From the NCBI RefSeq assembly GCF_016086655.4, contig NC_052132.2, positions 15,130,805-15,194,804 on the forward strand: DNA of 64,000 nucleotides. The letters are read 5' to 3'. The position numbers and the translations under genes were made by a program. This document shows positions 12,834-27,000 of the stretch, piece by piece. The stretch is from Lepeophtheirus salmonis. Lineage: Eukaryota > Arthropoda > Copepoda > Siphonostomatoida > Caligidae. Each line of letters starts with the position of its first letter. Position 1 is the first letter of the stretch. The notes beneath the pieces were generated by a model that saw nothing but the letters and a program-made list of their open reading frames with translations, was not told the DNA's origin and made no database searches.

Positions 12834-14138
12834 TAGGGTGGGCCGAAACCAAAAAGTTAGAAAATAAAATTTGTCTAGTTATGTTTCAATGTTATGCATA
12901 AAAATAAGGATGCATGCCAAATTTCAGACGAGTGGGAAAATGTTTTTACCTCCTGGAACGAGATTGAAATATAAATGTCCCATACATAGTATTGTAATTC
13001 AAAAAATTCAAGTTTAATAGTAAATAAATTATAATATCATTCATTGGTATCTTACTTAAAAGTAGTGTAAAGCAGTGTTTCTCAAACTTTTTGAATTGAC
13101 TTACCCCCTTCGAAATATGTTTTCAACCATACATTATCTACCCAGTACAAAATACTATATTACTAAAAACCTAATAGTTTTAACTCCATTGCATAAACTT
13201 ATAAAACCAGCCAGTATCCTTTGTTAGTAGCATACTCTGATTTACACATACTATTAGTTAATAATAATCTTCTAAAGACGTGGTAATTAGGCAAATAAAA
13301 AATAAGTTACTTTAAAAAAATGTCTATCAAGAGATAATTTATTTTAAGATTTGTATAGGCATAGAATGGGTTCAAGAACTCGTGCAAAATACAATTTTCT
13401 TCTTTTTGAAAGTGGCTGTGACTTTAGCAAAACTCAACTGCCAAGATATGATCGAGTGCGTTTTATAGTATAAGGAAGAATCTAAATCCTTAACAAAAAA
13501 AAGAACCTTCTGGAAAAAAAATAAGTAAAATTTTGGGTATCAAAGTCATAAATATCAAACAGCTTCAATCCAATTCAATTTTTTTTTTTTGACCCTGGAA
13601 AAAAGTGACAAATCAGATAGCATTATATCATAAAAAATAAAGAAATTTGATGAAATCTTTTACCAAGATATTACCAGGGTACCAAGAAAATATTTATTCA
13701 CATAAATTTAAATGATTCACATTCTTATTTTGATATTTCATCTTGTGAATGTAGAAATTCATTAACCATTAATTAAGGAAATTTATATTATGGAACAAAA
13801 CTTCCTATCTGATCAAGAAATGAAATAATTTTTTTCTATTGGTGTCTCAGACACTCAGACAAGAAAGCAACAGTTGCCCCACAATGAAAATAGATTTTAA
13901 AAAAAAAAGAATAGAACAAGTATCTTTCCAAGCATTCCAAAAATTCCCATGAATTGATAAACCAAATTGAGATTTACGACCAAAAACGACTCTTAACAGG
14001 ATAATACCAGAAGAAAAAATAGGTCCAAGTTATAATTTCAATGACAAAATAAAATTTTTGACTTCATATGCAGAAGCATATAGCCATTTATCAATTTCTT
14101 AAAAAGTGGATTAACCCCCTTCAAAACGGCCCACCCTA
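12834..14138. mobile_element. hAT-like non-autonomous DNA transposon
   Basis: The ends are perfect 12-bp inverted repeats (TAGGGTGGGCCG at 12834; CGGCCCACCCTA ending 14138). They are flanked by an exact 8-bp direct duplication TTCGTCAT (12826-12833 and 14139-14146), the target duplication length of hAT elements. The 1.3-kb interior shows no transposase frame. Near 13074 it contains CAGTGTTTCTCAAACTTT, a phrase typical of the start of another hAT-type element, possibly a nested truncated copy. Confidence 0.85.
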
Positions 14139-14385
14139 TTCGTCATGTTTATTAATAAGTAATTCATTCCATATACATAAACTTCCAAGTTGTCATCTAA
14201 ATACAACAAGAAATATGAAAGAAAAATAAACAACCCTTGGCAGTTCCTTTATATGTAGATATTTATGTTATGTACTAATTAAGAAGTTACGTGCTGATTT
14301 TCTAATGAACTTTCTTAGCTATACTCATAAGAGTCACGTAATAAGGAATTTCTCTTGCAGTAAATAAGGATGTATGTTGGAGTGA

Positions 14386-14898
14386 ACGAGGATGGTCTGA
14401 AAAGATTCCTACCCAACAAAGATATAAAACATTTTTTCTGAATTTTTATTATAATTCTCAAGATAGTCTCCTAGTGATTCTACACATTTCTCTCATCGAT
14501 GCTTCCATCTCGTTAACCCGTTCATATAGTACTTGCCGGTTTTTTCTGCACAATAACAGTTGATAAAGGTGATTGCCTATTCATTTGACTCTTTGCAGTC
14601 TACTATTTGGACAGTATTTTTATGGTTGGCGTATAATTATGTATGCAAATTTCATTTACAGTAATCCATCGACTCCAAAACTAGGATTTATTGCACCTAA
14701 GCTGCGCAAACAGAAAAATCCTCGTTTTTGCCCACTCATATCAACTCACTCAAATGACTGTTATATAGTAACTGCCCTTTCTAAATGGCTGAAGCTTTGG
14801 TGAGTAACTGTCAACACACGCTAGACAGAGGTGACTAGCTTTCATTAACGAGTGCTGTCATCTTCACGTTGAGCTCAGAAACTTTTTAGAACACGCTT
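14386..14898 (-). mobile_element. Mariner-derived short element, copy A
   Basis: The left end ACGAGGATGGTCTGAAAAG matches the left end of the element at 40155 (CGAGGATGGTGTAAAA), and the interior matches it along the whole length (for example the ACCCAACAAAGATATAAAAC and TGGCTGAAGCTTTGG regions). On the - strand near 14505 a short frame reads like the last turn of a mariner transposase (ERVNEMEASMREM). The right terminus near 14898 is a diverged inverted copy of the left. Confidence 0.65.
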
Positions 14899-15980
14899 GT
14901 ATATATGTATTCTAAATTTAGGATGATAAATCGGATATTAGAATTGGGGAAAATATTCAATATTTAAATTGTACCACAGTAATTTTAATATTTGCTCCGA
15001 TTTTTTTTATGGAATAATTAAAAAAAAGGAGGGAATCGAGAAACTAATTGTTTATCCTTTTTGTAGCCAGAGAACGTTTAATACACAGGGTGCCCATACA
15101 TAAATTTATGAATAAATAAATGCTTTTGTTATGACCTCTGATACTTATCGGTAGCATTTTGGATATGTTAAATTTAAGAAACTGAAAATCTTACATTGAC
15201 AATTTAAAGAATGTTTTGAAGGAGCACAGTGTAGCTGTCAAGACTTTTGATTAGTTCAGCTAAAAGCAGCTGTGATAAGAGGGGAAGGAAATAAACAAGG
15301 AATAAAATTACTCCGATATCAATCCCCAATTCTACTCTGATTCCAACAAGGACTTATAATTATAACAACACAACAAATCCTCAAGGAAACTCTCCGTCAT
15401 GAATGTGCAAAGATAAATGTTTAATCCAGGTTGGTATATATCAATTACAGCTTTTATGTAGGAGAAAAAGAAGTTCGCCCCTCAGTAATAGAATAATATA
15501 GATGGCAGCAATCTCAAGAAAAGACACTTTTCTGTTTTTGTACTTGAAAGAAAAAACTTATATAAATACTTATTAAAAAGAATGTGTAACAATGTAAAAT
15601 TTTCATTTAATTAAATTAGCGGTAAACAGCTATAACATTAAGGGAATCAAAACAAACCCCACTTCGTATCTAGTAATGATATAGGCAGAAATGACTACAA
15701 TGTAGATCCTTAACTATACTCAAGCTCCAACTAGGAGTTACAGTTATTCAAAACATTTATTCCTACACTGCATATAAAAACAATAGTATCAGTACGGGCA
15801 CATGTAAAAATAACTTTAACTTTTGGTACCTCGCCAATAGTTTGTCAGTTAGATCACCTACTGCCGTCTGTCCTGAACGTGTTCTAGGGATAGTGCATTA
15901 TTAAGCTACTTCCAACATCATAATTCATTAAGAAACTGGAGAGGCTGGCGACGGAATGTCCATGAAAGGGTGGAAAATTA
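14899..15980. other. Non-coding stretch with a mariner left end
   Basis: At 15085 the phrase ACACAGGGTGCCCATAC starts like a Tc1/mariner terminus and is followed, about 140 bases on, by decayed frames reminiscent of an N-terminal helix-turn-helix. No right end is found. The rest has no recognisable content. Confidence 0.35.
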
Positions 15981-16320
15981 TCACAAAAGCTGTGCCCCCT
16001 CAGTTATAAATTTAGAAGATTCATAAACCAGATGAAGTGGTTCTTCATCTCTTAAACCACACCTATAATATAGTGGGGTAACTTCATTGTACATAAGGTG
16101 ATATTGTTGTGTTAGAAGACAATGCCGCCCAGTGGTTAATTGGACCAAGGAGATCAGTTTTCTTTTCGAAAAATCCAAGAGATATTTCCACCTGCAAGTC
16201 TAACTCTTGGGAGCATTGCACAGCTATAATGGCAATAGTCAAAATTCGAGCAAGTTGTCTGCCATTTGTCTATGTAATGGGCAGAGACCTTCTCCCTAAG
16301 AGATGACCGAGGGTACCATC
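15981..16320 (-). pseudogene. LINE remnant (C-terminal zinc-binding tail)
   Basis: The - strand frame 16178 to 15981 reads SKRKLISLVQLTTGRH, then YNEVTPLYYRCGLRDEEPLH. This pattern (L-x-x-L-x-T-G-H ... PLC-x-x-CG-x-x-EE-x-x-H-x-L) is characteristic of the tail after the RNase H domain of Jockey/R1-like non-LTR retrotransposons, with the first Cys of the CxxC replaced by Tyr here. Upstream (to about 16320) the chain continues in other frames with stops. No RT core is present. Confidence 0.55.
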
Positions 16321-17868
16321 AATTCGGGTATGAAGTTGATCCAGAGCTCCAGCTCTGGCTAGTATATTAAGCACCCCATATCCAGTGACATTACTGCGAT
16401 ACCCAGCAGAGAAGGTCTTTCACTTATAACTTCTAAGCGTTAACATTGCTAACATCTCTTCAACCTTTTATGCATGATTTTCAAATCGTTCAGGCACCCT
16501 AAGACTATTATTTTGTACAATTTTTCACAGAAAACTCCATAGAACATATATTGTTCAAACCAGTCTTTACGCTCGACAAAAGTTTACCAATACATCATTT
16601 TCAACTAATATATTTGAGCTGAAAAAAATTATTGGAATACTCCTCTAAATTGGAGTAATTGAATTTCCGTCAATAGATGACTTGTAGAACACTTACTCAG
16701 ATGCTCACCAGTAGGGACAATATGTCAATAAAAAGATTTATTCTTGTATGATCATTCATCTATTTCAATGAGAACGAATATGCCTATGAATAAAATGACA
16801 GATTTTCATAATCAGACCAATACGTTCTACAATAAAAAACCAATTTCTGACGGAACAAACACGCCTAATTAATCTGTTGATGAAGTTATGGTTTCATACA
16901 AAGGATCAAGAGCTGGCAATCTTAGAAGATATATTATGTCAAGACCAGACAAATAGGGTTATACTAAATTCGAAATACATTGATTTAGATGGATTTGCGA
17001 AATTTGTAAGGTTGCATTATGTTTGTCAGATAATTGCAACTTCTACAAAAAATTCCACAATTCATCAGCGGTGTAAAAAAACAAACGATTATTTTTTCTT
17101 TGTTTTGATTATAAAAATAATATATAAATATAAATTACATTATATTTGAGTTTGAGACACATTAGTATACTGACAAAAACTTTTATAATAAAATAATGAA
17201 TCATCATAGTTTTTTCAATTCCTTGAATACTTTTCCCCATAATAGGAAAAGAGTACTATCCAGGATTTACGTAATTTACAGAAAAAAACAGGTGAAAACC
17301 CGTTTGCAATACTGATATTCCGTGTAAAAACAAAAAAAGTATAAAACCCTGGAAATAATTATTTCTTAGAATATAAAGAGCAAAAAACAATATTTAAAAC
17401 ATTTTTTTATAATTCATTGATCTCCCGCTAGAGGGTTAAATTGGGAAAAATCCAGGGAATGGTTTATTTATTAACAAGGCGTGTTAAGGTTGTCTTTCAT
17501 AAAACCATCCCTTTTTTTTAAATGGGCATCTTGCTAACATTACTAAACAAATCGATTATTCTAATTTCAATTTGATTCAAACAATTACTTACAGAGATAT
17601 GGGTCATTTAATCATTTATAAAATATTAAACCGGAATATATTTTTATATTAGCCCTTGTGTAATGAACTAATAATTTGAAAACACTTTCGTAGAGGGAAG
17701 ACTTGGTTTACAGATCCTATATAAAAAGATGATCAATTAAAGATGTTTTTTTTTTTTTTTTTTTGCTTTATATTTTCGATTTGATTGTATCTAACTATTA
17801 ATCATATTTTAATGGTACAATGATAATTAATTGTTCGAATTTATTTTGTTATATTCTCTTTTTTCTAG
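16321..17868. other. Non-coding stretch upstream of the first syntrophin exon found
   Basis: A 90-codon open frame at 16877-17149 matches nothing I know and ends in a low-complexity AT-rich tail; I do not call it a gene. A T-run of 19 lies at 17746-17764. The missing N-terminal syntrophin exon (about 10-20 codons ending in phase 0) may lie here or before the window. Confidence 0.5.
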
Positions 17869-18012
17869 TGCCATTATGGTTTAGTCACAGTAAGTGATGG
17901 TAAATGTCAACCCCAGATTTTGAGGTTAAAACTACATCCAGACGTGATTCTTCTACAAAGAGAAGAATTTGTTTTCCCAGAGGATGAGGAAGGGTATCCC
18001 GTGGACAATAAG
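17869..18012 (+). CDS. SNTG1: Gamma-syntrophin exon: first half of PH1
   Basis: Acceptor TTTTTTCTAG precedes TGC CAT TAT GGT; donor AAG|GTAAGG. It encodes 48 residues (VSDGKCQPQILRLKLHPDV is diagnostic). It is phase 0 at both ends, so the upstream exon must also end in phase 0. Confidence 0.9.
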
Positions 18013-21000
18013 GTAAGGATCATAAGAAGCCGTCTATTTAAAATATTTTCAAGAAAATAGGGATATGATCTGATACTTTTAGTCATTATCAAGTCGTCCT
18101 TTAAAATCTGAACACTTTCAATTTTAAACTTCAACAAGATGTAATTTATCAAGTTACAATAGAATTTAAAGGAAATTAAAATTTTATTAACTAAATGTGT
18201 GGCTGAGTTCTCTAAATTATTAATATAGCCGTCCGTGCGGCAAAGATGTTTTCCAGGTGGTGGTGAACGGCCAGGCAACCGCTACAGATGTAGTCCAAGT
18301 GCTGGCTGAGGGATTTTTGAGGGTCTCTGTGTTTTAATGAAGGGCACTGTAAGCCTTCTCCTCGACATATATCCAAAAGATGTAGTTCTGAAATTGGCAT
18401 CAGGGCGGGGGGTAAAAGTCTCAAAGAAACCTAAAAAGACTCCTTTAAAAGAGTCTTGCAACGGAGGAGATATGTTTCTTGCATTGGTGGTGCTGTGGCG
18501 ACGAGGTTGAGAAGACACAAACTATTTATACAAAGGAATCTAGGAGTACCTAGAGAATTGAGGAGAGGAAAGACGTGGAGGAATAACACAAGGCTTGTTT
18601 AATAGGAACAATTATATTCTTATTAATACAAAACACTACTCTGATATATACACATAATACATAGTTATTTATACTTATAAAGAGGTAAAGACAGTACTTT
18701 ACAAACATATATACTGGTAGTTGTATAAATACGCGGACTAATTTTTAAACGCTTATATCTCGAGGTTCCGTGACCAGAAATAAAAAATTCAACCACAAGT
18801 AACTCGGTAAATCTTTTGACTTTGTTTTTGTTTTTTTACTCGCATCAAACAAAGTCGTTTACGATGAATGACGAGGCCAAACGTGATATGGTTGCCACTC
18901 TTCTCCGCGCTGGTAGGTCCGTCAAGGAGATAATCAAGGACACTGGACTATACAGGACTACTATTTTCAAGGTCCAGAAGCTTGTCAAGGAGGGAAAATA
19001 TCTGAAAGACCTGCCCATACCTCTGGAATAACTTAGGGTTGGTTGGCTGCCAACATGCCATTTTGGAACAAAAACATTTGGCTTCCTCAATCACCTGATT
19101 TGAGTCCCCTTGACTACAGTGTGTGGTGGCAAATTGAGCAGAAGGCCTGTGCCACCCGCCACCCGAATTTGTACTCATTGAAGGCCACCGTCAATGAGCA
19201 ATGGGCAGCCATGTAAAGCCAATACATCCTCAATGTGTGCAAGGCCTCCGCGGATGCCTTGGAGGGTGTCATAGCAGCTGATGGCGGTTATATTCAGTAA
19301 TTATATTAAATTTAATACAAGAATAAATTATCTATTATATAATTCTCAAAAAAAATACGTCATACGAATTTTATTACACTATAATTATTTGCTACAAATA
19401 GACATTTATGCAACTACCAGTATATATACAAAACAGTACGATAAGTAAGAGAATAAGAGGGAAGGAGACACGAATACATTACCCCCCCCAAGCACCAAAT
19501 CCATGACGGTGCTTAACCAGGTTCTGCTCCATGAATAGAAGCCTATTAATCTGCTCCATCCATAACCAGGTGCGGACAAACCATTTAATTTACTCTTGTA
19601 TATACAAAACTTATCTCCATAGACGTGCCGTGCACTCAGCACGCGCACCGGAGAAAGGAAAACACTACTCTTCATAGAGGTTTTCGGAACGCAAGCACCC
19701 TCCCCGTTCCTGGGAGAAACATAATTCACTGTTATAGAGGTTTTAGGAACGCGAACACCCTTCCCTTTTCTGGGATAAACATCATTCATCCTTACAGTTT
19801 TAACAACGCAAGCATCCTGCCCGTTCCTGGGAGAAACATCGTTCACCCTCACAGAAGTTTTAGGAACACAGTCACCCTGCCTGCTCCTGGGAGAAACATC
19901 ATTTACCCTCGATGTACCCTCATCCAACTCGGGATTATCTCTGATACGGACACATACTTCACTTCTTGTTGCCATGGTTCTCTTCCTTCCTCCACGAGGC
20001 CCAAACTGAGGCACAGCCCGTATTGCTCCGCCATCCGTAGACGAATAAGCGTTCTCCCTGTCCACGAAAAAGGGCTACCCAACTCTGCAGGGCTAGCTTC
20101 GCCGACGATTCCACAGCAGGGAGGTCACGTGAACCTGATCCCATCCTCGTCGCAATTGTTGTGTCTATAAACTATTTTAAATCTTAACCCATAGATTTTT
20201 AGTCTTGCACGACTTGAATAATAAAATTATGATAATGTATTTAGTTATTTACTATCACACGTGCAATGTATATTAAAATTAATGGTAAATACAATAATAC
20301 ATCGTTTAGTGCAGATACTTTTGTATAGGAATGAATGCAGGAGGGATACATATGATATTACTAAATCAAGACCCTTGTTAACTTTTGCTGACTGTTATAG
20401 GATTGGAGGGGAGAGAGATTAGGAATTACTGCCTTTGAAGAGGAGAACTTCTACATTAAAATAACATCAATGCAAAGAAAATATTATAACTATGTTTATA
20501 TTTATTTACAGGAGGTCATATAACAGGTGAATATAACAAATCCTTTTGCACTTCAGTCAAAATAATTTCACGCCAAATGAAAATATTTTAGTTTGCACTG
20601 AAACATTTCTATGGATGAGAACATTGGCTAAATTATTGTGAGCGTAACAAGCAACCCAAAGGGGATATGCCAATAAAAGTTGATTACATTGAAAGACGAC
20701 ATATTTGCTGACAGATATCTCTAGAAACTATAGTGTTCTTTGCTCGAGTAAAATTAGAATTTTCAAAATATGAAAGTATAATTATTAAGAACATTTCGAG
20801 GGATGTGTTCCAAATTTTTGTAACGAACAATTTTTATTGTCACCATTGGGAAACAACATTAATCATTATGAAAAAATAAAGTTTTTCTACGTTAGTTCTT
20901 TTTTGTAAATGAGATATTTTTTAGTTAGAACGATTTGAGAGTCATCCTACGATTTATATCTTGATTTTACCAACATCTAATTGTTTTTTACCAACCTAGC

Positions 21001-24000
21001 CAATATTCACATCCTTGATTATTATTTCAAATTTTGTCCCTAAAAAAGTCCAAATTTAAATGGTCTTGTATGTCCGTGAAACAAACAAGGTATCAGAAAA
21101 CTTAAAAAGTAAATTATCTGCCAAGCGTTGTGACGGTCAGTAGTTTATTGTTAAACTGATTGTTCTTTTTTAAATAGGCCATGTAGATAAGAATTTTTAG
21201 AGCCCCTCTATGTGAGTAACATACACCTACAGAGTGAGGACCCAAAAATTGCACGAGCAATTACGAAAAATGTGATCTTTATGGACTCGAGAAGAGACAA
21301 CTCAAAAAAATATATGACATTTTTAAATACTATATTTTGCTATATTTTTATTCAATATGTTATCTTTAACAAGTAATAACAGCCTTGACAGGCAGGAGAA
21401 TAGATTGGCAGATCTTGAAATGGAAAGCAGTGTCGTTGGCGTACCACACTGTCATGATAGAAGCTCGAAGCAAATCCAAATTGGGATGAGAGGTGTGGTC
21501 TTCTCCGAGACACTCCAAACTTCATAGTCCAGGGGATGGATGTAAGGCCTGGAGGAGGGCCATTGGAAGTAGGCCAAAAGTCAGACATATTGTTTGCTGC
21601 ATAATTTTTATATTTTCTTGGCTGTATGGGGCTGTAATGGGCCCCTTAATGTTATAGGTAGTCTGGATGGAAATGGCAGAGTTATTTGCAGCCTTCTCGG
21701 TACTGACACACGCACAGAGATGAGAACACGCGCATTGCCTTTTTTTTGTTGTTGCTCCGACATGTTTACACTTTGAGACATGGGATAAAGGCAATAAGTG
21801 ATTATTTTCAGGGGTCGTTTGTTTGGGTAATGAAAGGTCATATTATAAATAACCGAGGTAAAATCATAATTCAATGCTACTAGAAGTTTTGGGTCCCCAC
21901 TCGATATACTTTTAATAAAATAATATGATCATTCAGACAGTTGCATTATTTTGCTACAATAGGGCACCACTCTCTGTCACTTTCTTTAGACACTAAAATA
22001 AGTAAACAACGCAGATACTCCATTACCTGGTCTTTTTAGAGTATTGCTTTGAATATTTATTGTCATTTTTTTTAACACTTATCTCTCACTTTGTATTTCC
22101 ATAGCTCCGCATTGTCAAACTTAATCGACATGACGATGGAAGCCTCGGAATCGGAATCAAGGGAGGGATTGAGCATAATCTACCCATATTGATATCAAAG
22201 GTATCTACAAACGAAAACGATGATCATTTATACATAGGAGATGCTATCCTGAAAGGTAAAGTTAATTATACCTATATATATAACAAATTGTATCTTTTTT
22301 ATATAGATTGTTAGGGACGGGATTTTTGTAGATAAATATAATACTTATATTAACTAACCAATCTAAAAATATGTAACATCCCTAGCCATTTTTAGACCGA
22401 GAGTGAACATATTTGAACTACATGTGTTTTGATTCATTATTATTTTAAAGCGGATGTCCCCTTTTTCCTAAAAATGTCTTTAGGTATACGTTGAGGTGTT
22501 GTAAATATGGGCTAAGAAAGCGGAAGTGGCTTTTTCTAGTTGACAACCAGAAAATACTCTCTTTTTTTTCAAAGTTGTCAAAATAACTATTTAATTATTG
22601 AGAATGGAATATCTTAGTATAAAATTATAACTAGAAAGTAGGGGCATGCAAGTCGCAGACTCACATTGATAAGTGTTAAAAAAAGTTTTTAAAAGTTAAA
22701 AAGTCCTGAGTAAGTAATGATTTACTAGGTGTCAATTATCTTTCAAAAATAGACAAAACTTTGTTTTTAGTCGACATTTAACTATTGCAGATATTACTGC
22801 TAGTTAAATTTGTAATACCAATACTAATAATATATTTTAAAAATCTAAAAATCCTTAATATTATTCTGTCATTCTTGAGGATAGAAACCATATGAATTGA
22901 TATAGGTAAGAATTAAGTAGTTATGTATGTCTGAGCGTGCTCATGAAAGTCAAAACGTAAGGCTGAGGATTTCTTAGAAGTTATCTTCTATATTATAAAA
23001 AGCAAAAGTTGTTTTTTTTTTTAGCCAACACCTAATTACATCAGGTATTACTGGATACTATCACCAGTATATGCTATTTAAAGAAAAAACTTCTTTAGCT
23101 AGTTCAAACATAATTTGTTTTCATTAATATAAAATATAAATCCCCAAGAAATCATCAGTGCTACTCCCCATTTTTCATAAGAACACTTACAAGTAGTTAC
23201 TCAATACTTAGATGTTGTCTCCTCGAGAATACTTCCTGGCTGAGTTTTAGCTATAAACGACTCATCTTGATAGACATTCATTATTTTATATTTCAATACT
23301 TTCGGTGGTCAGTTTTATAAAACTGAGTACACATTATCTGTTCGCAACTTCTCATTGTTTTGTTTTTTTTAAATTGTGAAGGGCCATTCAATATTTTTTT
23401 CTGACCTATAAAATAAAAACTCATTAATTAACAAAAAAAATCTGAAGAAAAAAACATTTAACTCTTGTGCTGAATAGTCTATTAAAATATGAACACTTTT
23501 AAGTTTAAAATTCAACAAGACATATAATTTATTAATTAACAATACAATTTCTACAAAATTAATCCTATAAATAGATATGTGTTAATTATTAATGTAGCCT
23601 TCCATAGCAGAAATTATAGCCTCCAGCCAGAGGTGGAAGACCTATCACCCGCTGTGAATGTAGTTTTCTATAATGGTGTCCCAGTGGTGGCAGAAAGAGG
23701 TTTTGAGGGCATTGATATTAGAATGTCGGATACTGCCGTCCTTCTCCTCGACATACACCGAAAAGATGTTGTCGAGGCGGTAGGCACCAGGGCTGTGGGG
23801 GAACCAAAAGTGTCAAAAAATAGTTCAAAAGAACTCAAAACAGTCTTGCAAGGGAGAAAATGGGGTTCCTTTATGGCTGGTGTCAAAAGTGGCCTTTCCA
23901 CTCTCAGAAGGCTCCTTCCGCCCACTTTTATTTAGCTCTCTGCAAAGTCTGGTGTGAGACCCTGAAATCGTTTGATTCAGACTTGTAGCTTTGAGGGAAC

Positions 24001-27000
24001 TGTCCAAAGCGCTATGAATAAAGTGGGTGGACGAATTTCAATAGACCACCCTGTATTCTTGGAGCATGAGTCTATACATGGATGCACTCATTAATTGATA
24101 ACAAACCAACAAATTATGTATTTTGAGTTTTTAGTGATTTAGCTATTTCTGGTTTAGAACCATTGCTCTAAAAATAATATCCTAACATATTACATTTGCC
24201 GTCTTTAACAACATTATCAATAGTTGCAAATATTATTATAATTATGTCATTTAATTTTTTTATTATTTTTTTAACTGTTGTTTTTCATTTTGCATCTGTC
24301 AATACCAAATGAAATGACATTTTAAACTTTTTAAGCACGCAGAATTTGTTTATATTGTGAGAAATATAACAATCCAGTGAAAATGGGGGAAAACGGTGAT
24401 TATAGTTTCGGCTTCTCTGCCTTCTGCAAAGCTTCTCGCCATTGATTTTAGAATCCTTTTTGCTTAGTAATAACGTCTAATACTATTTTAATGTTTATTA
24501 ATAGCGATGTTGAAATTGTCGAAATTCTCGTTTGTATAAATCAAAAAAATAGATACGTGGGCAACTTTGACGTATCTGGTGACCGAGATCACAAAAAATC
24601 TTAAGTGTTCCTTGCACACAGATACCTTTAAATTTTTTAAATAGGTAGAAAATAATCAAAGAGAGTACTAATATCTTGAGGGTTAGCATCATATAACTGT
24701 GTTGTTGTTTTTTTAATGTATGTATAATCAGGGGGGTTTAATTAAAAATGTCACTGAAAACAACCTCACTCAAATGAATGCACACCGCATGTTTCAGTAT
24801 TTAACAAAAATTAATAAATAATTGACTGATTAACAGCTGCCTATTAATATGCGATAATCCAAATTACTTATAGGTGTTACTAGTCTTTATCCTAACAAAG
24901 TTTATATATTACTGCAACCTATAAGATGGCCGACTTCCCGCATGTTAACTCACATAAAAACGCTGTATTAAAAAAATAAAATAAAAATCTTTACCCAATT
25001 TATTTTTAAATAGAAAAAGTAGAAAACTAATTATTTTAAATTAAAAAAAAAGTATATAATCCACATATAAAAGGGGTTGTCCTATTGTTTTTGACATATT
25101 TTAACTGTGATATGAAAATATAAGTGCATTAGTGGGAAAACTTTTTTTAAACCTTTACCATGACTTTGAATTTACTTAAATGCATGAACACTTTTTATTT
25201 ATTTGTATTTTTTAGATGCATTTATTCTCTTGTGTATCCTACCTTTATAGATTAGATGATTTACAGATATATGCAAAAAAAGTTTCAAAAATAAAATGCT
25301 TTTGTAATACCTAAACCATAAATAGGGGATTGAAGTTTAAATTACTTTCAACTGCAAACTGAGAAATAGGAGCAATTGAAAAGTTGTCATATGGTATAAA
25401 AATTGTACTGTACCTCGAGGTCATATGTAGGTCGCACGGCTCGTTCAAATGATAGAACAGGCAAAAATCTTTACTTAGTGAATTTCGATACTAAAAATTC
25501 CTTTTTATTTATTTTACTTACAATCATTTTGATAAATATACTTTTAAAATATAAAAAGTGCAAATAAGTTTATTTTATAAATGGTCCTATGGAACAATAA
25601 AAGAGAAAAAAGTTAAGAAAATTTAATGATATGCGTATAGCACGTATCCTTTTTTTTAAATATTTTTAGAAAGGAAATATCATTTTTTTTCCTTTTTATG
25701 TCCATCATAATTAATAAATACAAAATAATGATTAACACTGTATTTTAATACTTATTGACAAAACAAATAAGTGGTGTCTTCTTTTAAACTTTGAAGTAGA
25801 TTTGCTACCTAAAGATGGCATCGTATAAAAATATGCCCAGGTATTTTTCCTATCACATCACAACTTTTCCAAAGCAGCTGTAATCAAAATTTGAAAAAAG
25901 TTGAACAACAAACTACCCAACTGTAGATCCTTGAGACTGATCCCAAGGACTGTTATTCCTTGGAACCGGTCCTTGAAACTCTTTCGAAAAATATGTAAAG
26001 CCAAATAATATATATGAGATATTTATAATTATATTTATACATATCTTGAAAAAAAATAATCATCTTTTCATTATAATGTAATAAAATACGAATTTATATT
26101 ATATTTTGATTACGTTATATAATTTATTCCATTATATAACGGAATAATAAAAAAGAGGAGAAACATCCTCATTGACGTCATGAAGGATCCATTTTACCTT
26201 CTTGAAGGACCAAAAAGTGGGGCTGGATTGCAGTCCTTGGTCCTAAGTAAGGACCGGCACAACAGAACGTCTACATAGTGTTGCCTATAGGAAAGCATTC
26301 CTACCTAAATTGTAGGAAGATTTACATGTTATAAAAAGAAAAATGGGGAATCTGAAGTTTTGAAAAGTAAGCACTCGTATTTTATTCACGAGATATGTTC
26401 GTGACACATCACTAATAAATATCAATTTTTAGAAAACGTATATTTATATATAGGGTTGATCTCTTCTAATAGTAGACATTTTATTATTTCCAATTTTTCA
26501 AAATAAATTTTTACAAAAGGTATTGTAAGGATATTAATTTGAGAAAATTATCGGAAAACAGTGCTCAGCACAACTTTTATTCAATATGTGAGCCCTCAGC
26601 TCTGATAATTGCCTCAATACGAGGCCTAAATCCCTTTCAGATCTTGACTATGTAGTCAAACTCGATCTCGGTCAACTCCTTCTGGACAGAAGCCTCTAAA
26701 GAATGGACACCAGGGGGTATCATGGGAGCTCAAATTTGCTCTAACATGCATTCGGTCCCCTCAAAAGTTGCAAAATATTGATTCCTTTGTTCTAAATGTA
26801 TAAATGTACTTTAAAAACATTTAGCATTATTATATACTAACTTATATAGACTAAAAAACTAAGATATTGGCAAATTTTCTCCTTTTCATAAGTAATTTTT
26901 TTCTTTTGCATCTATTTTCGAACTAAATCCGTGGGCGCACAACGTTCATACCGCTGTAGAAGTAAGGGATTTAACTTTGACAGAAAATTATATATGGTGC

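Noticed and set aside
16877..17149. 90-codon open frame upstream of syntrophin as its first exon
   Set aside because: No syntrophin-like residues, no donor in the right phase, and an AT-rich low-complexity tail.
17907..18518. Three overlapping - strand frames near the first syntrophin exon
   Set aside because: The part over 17907-18012 is antisense to the exon; the rest is mariner C-terminal debris.
23579..23935. 118-codon + strand frame
   Set aside because: It is antisense to the transposase C-terminus inside the mariner derivative 23468-24052.
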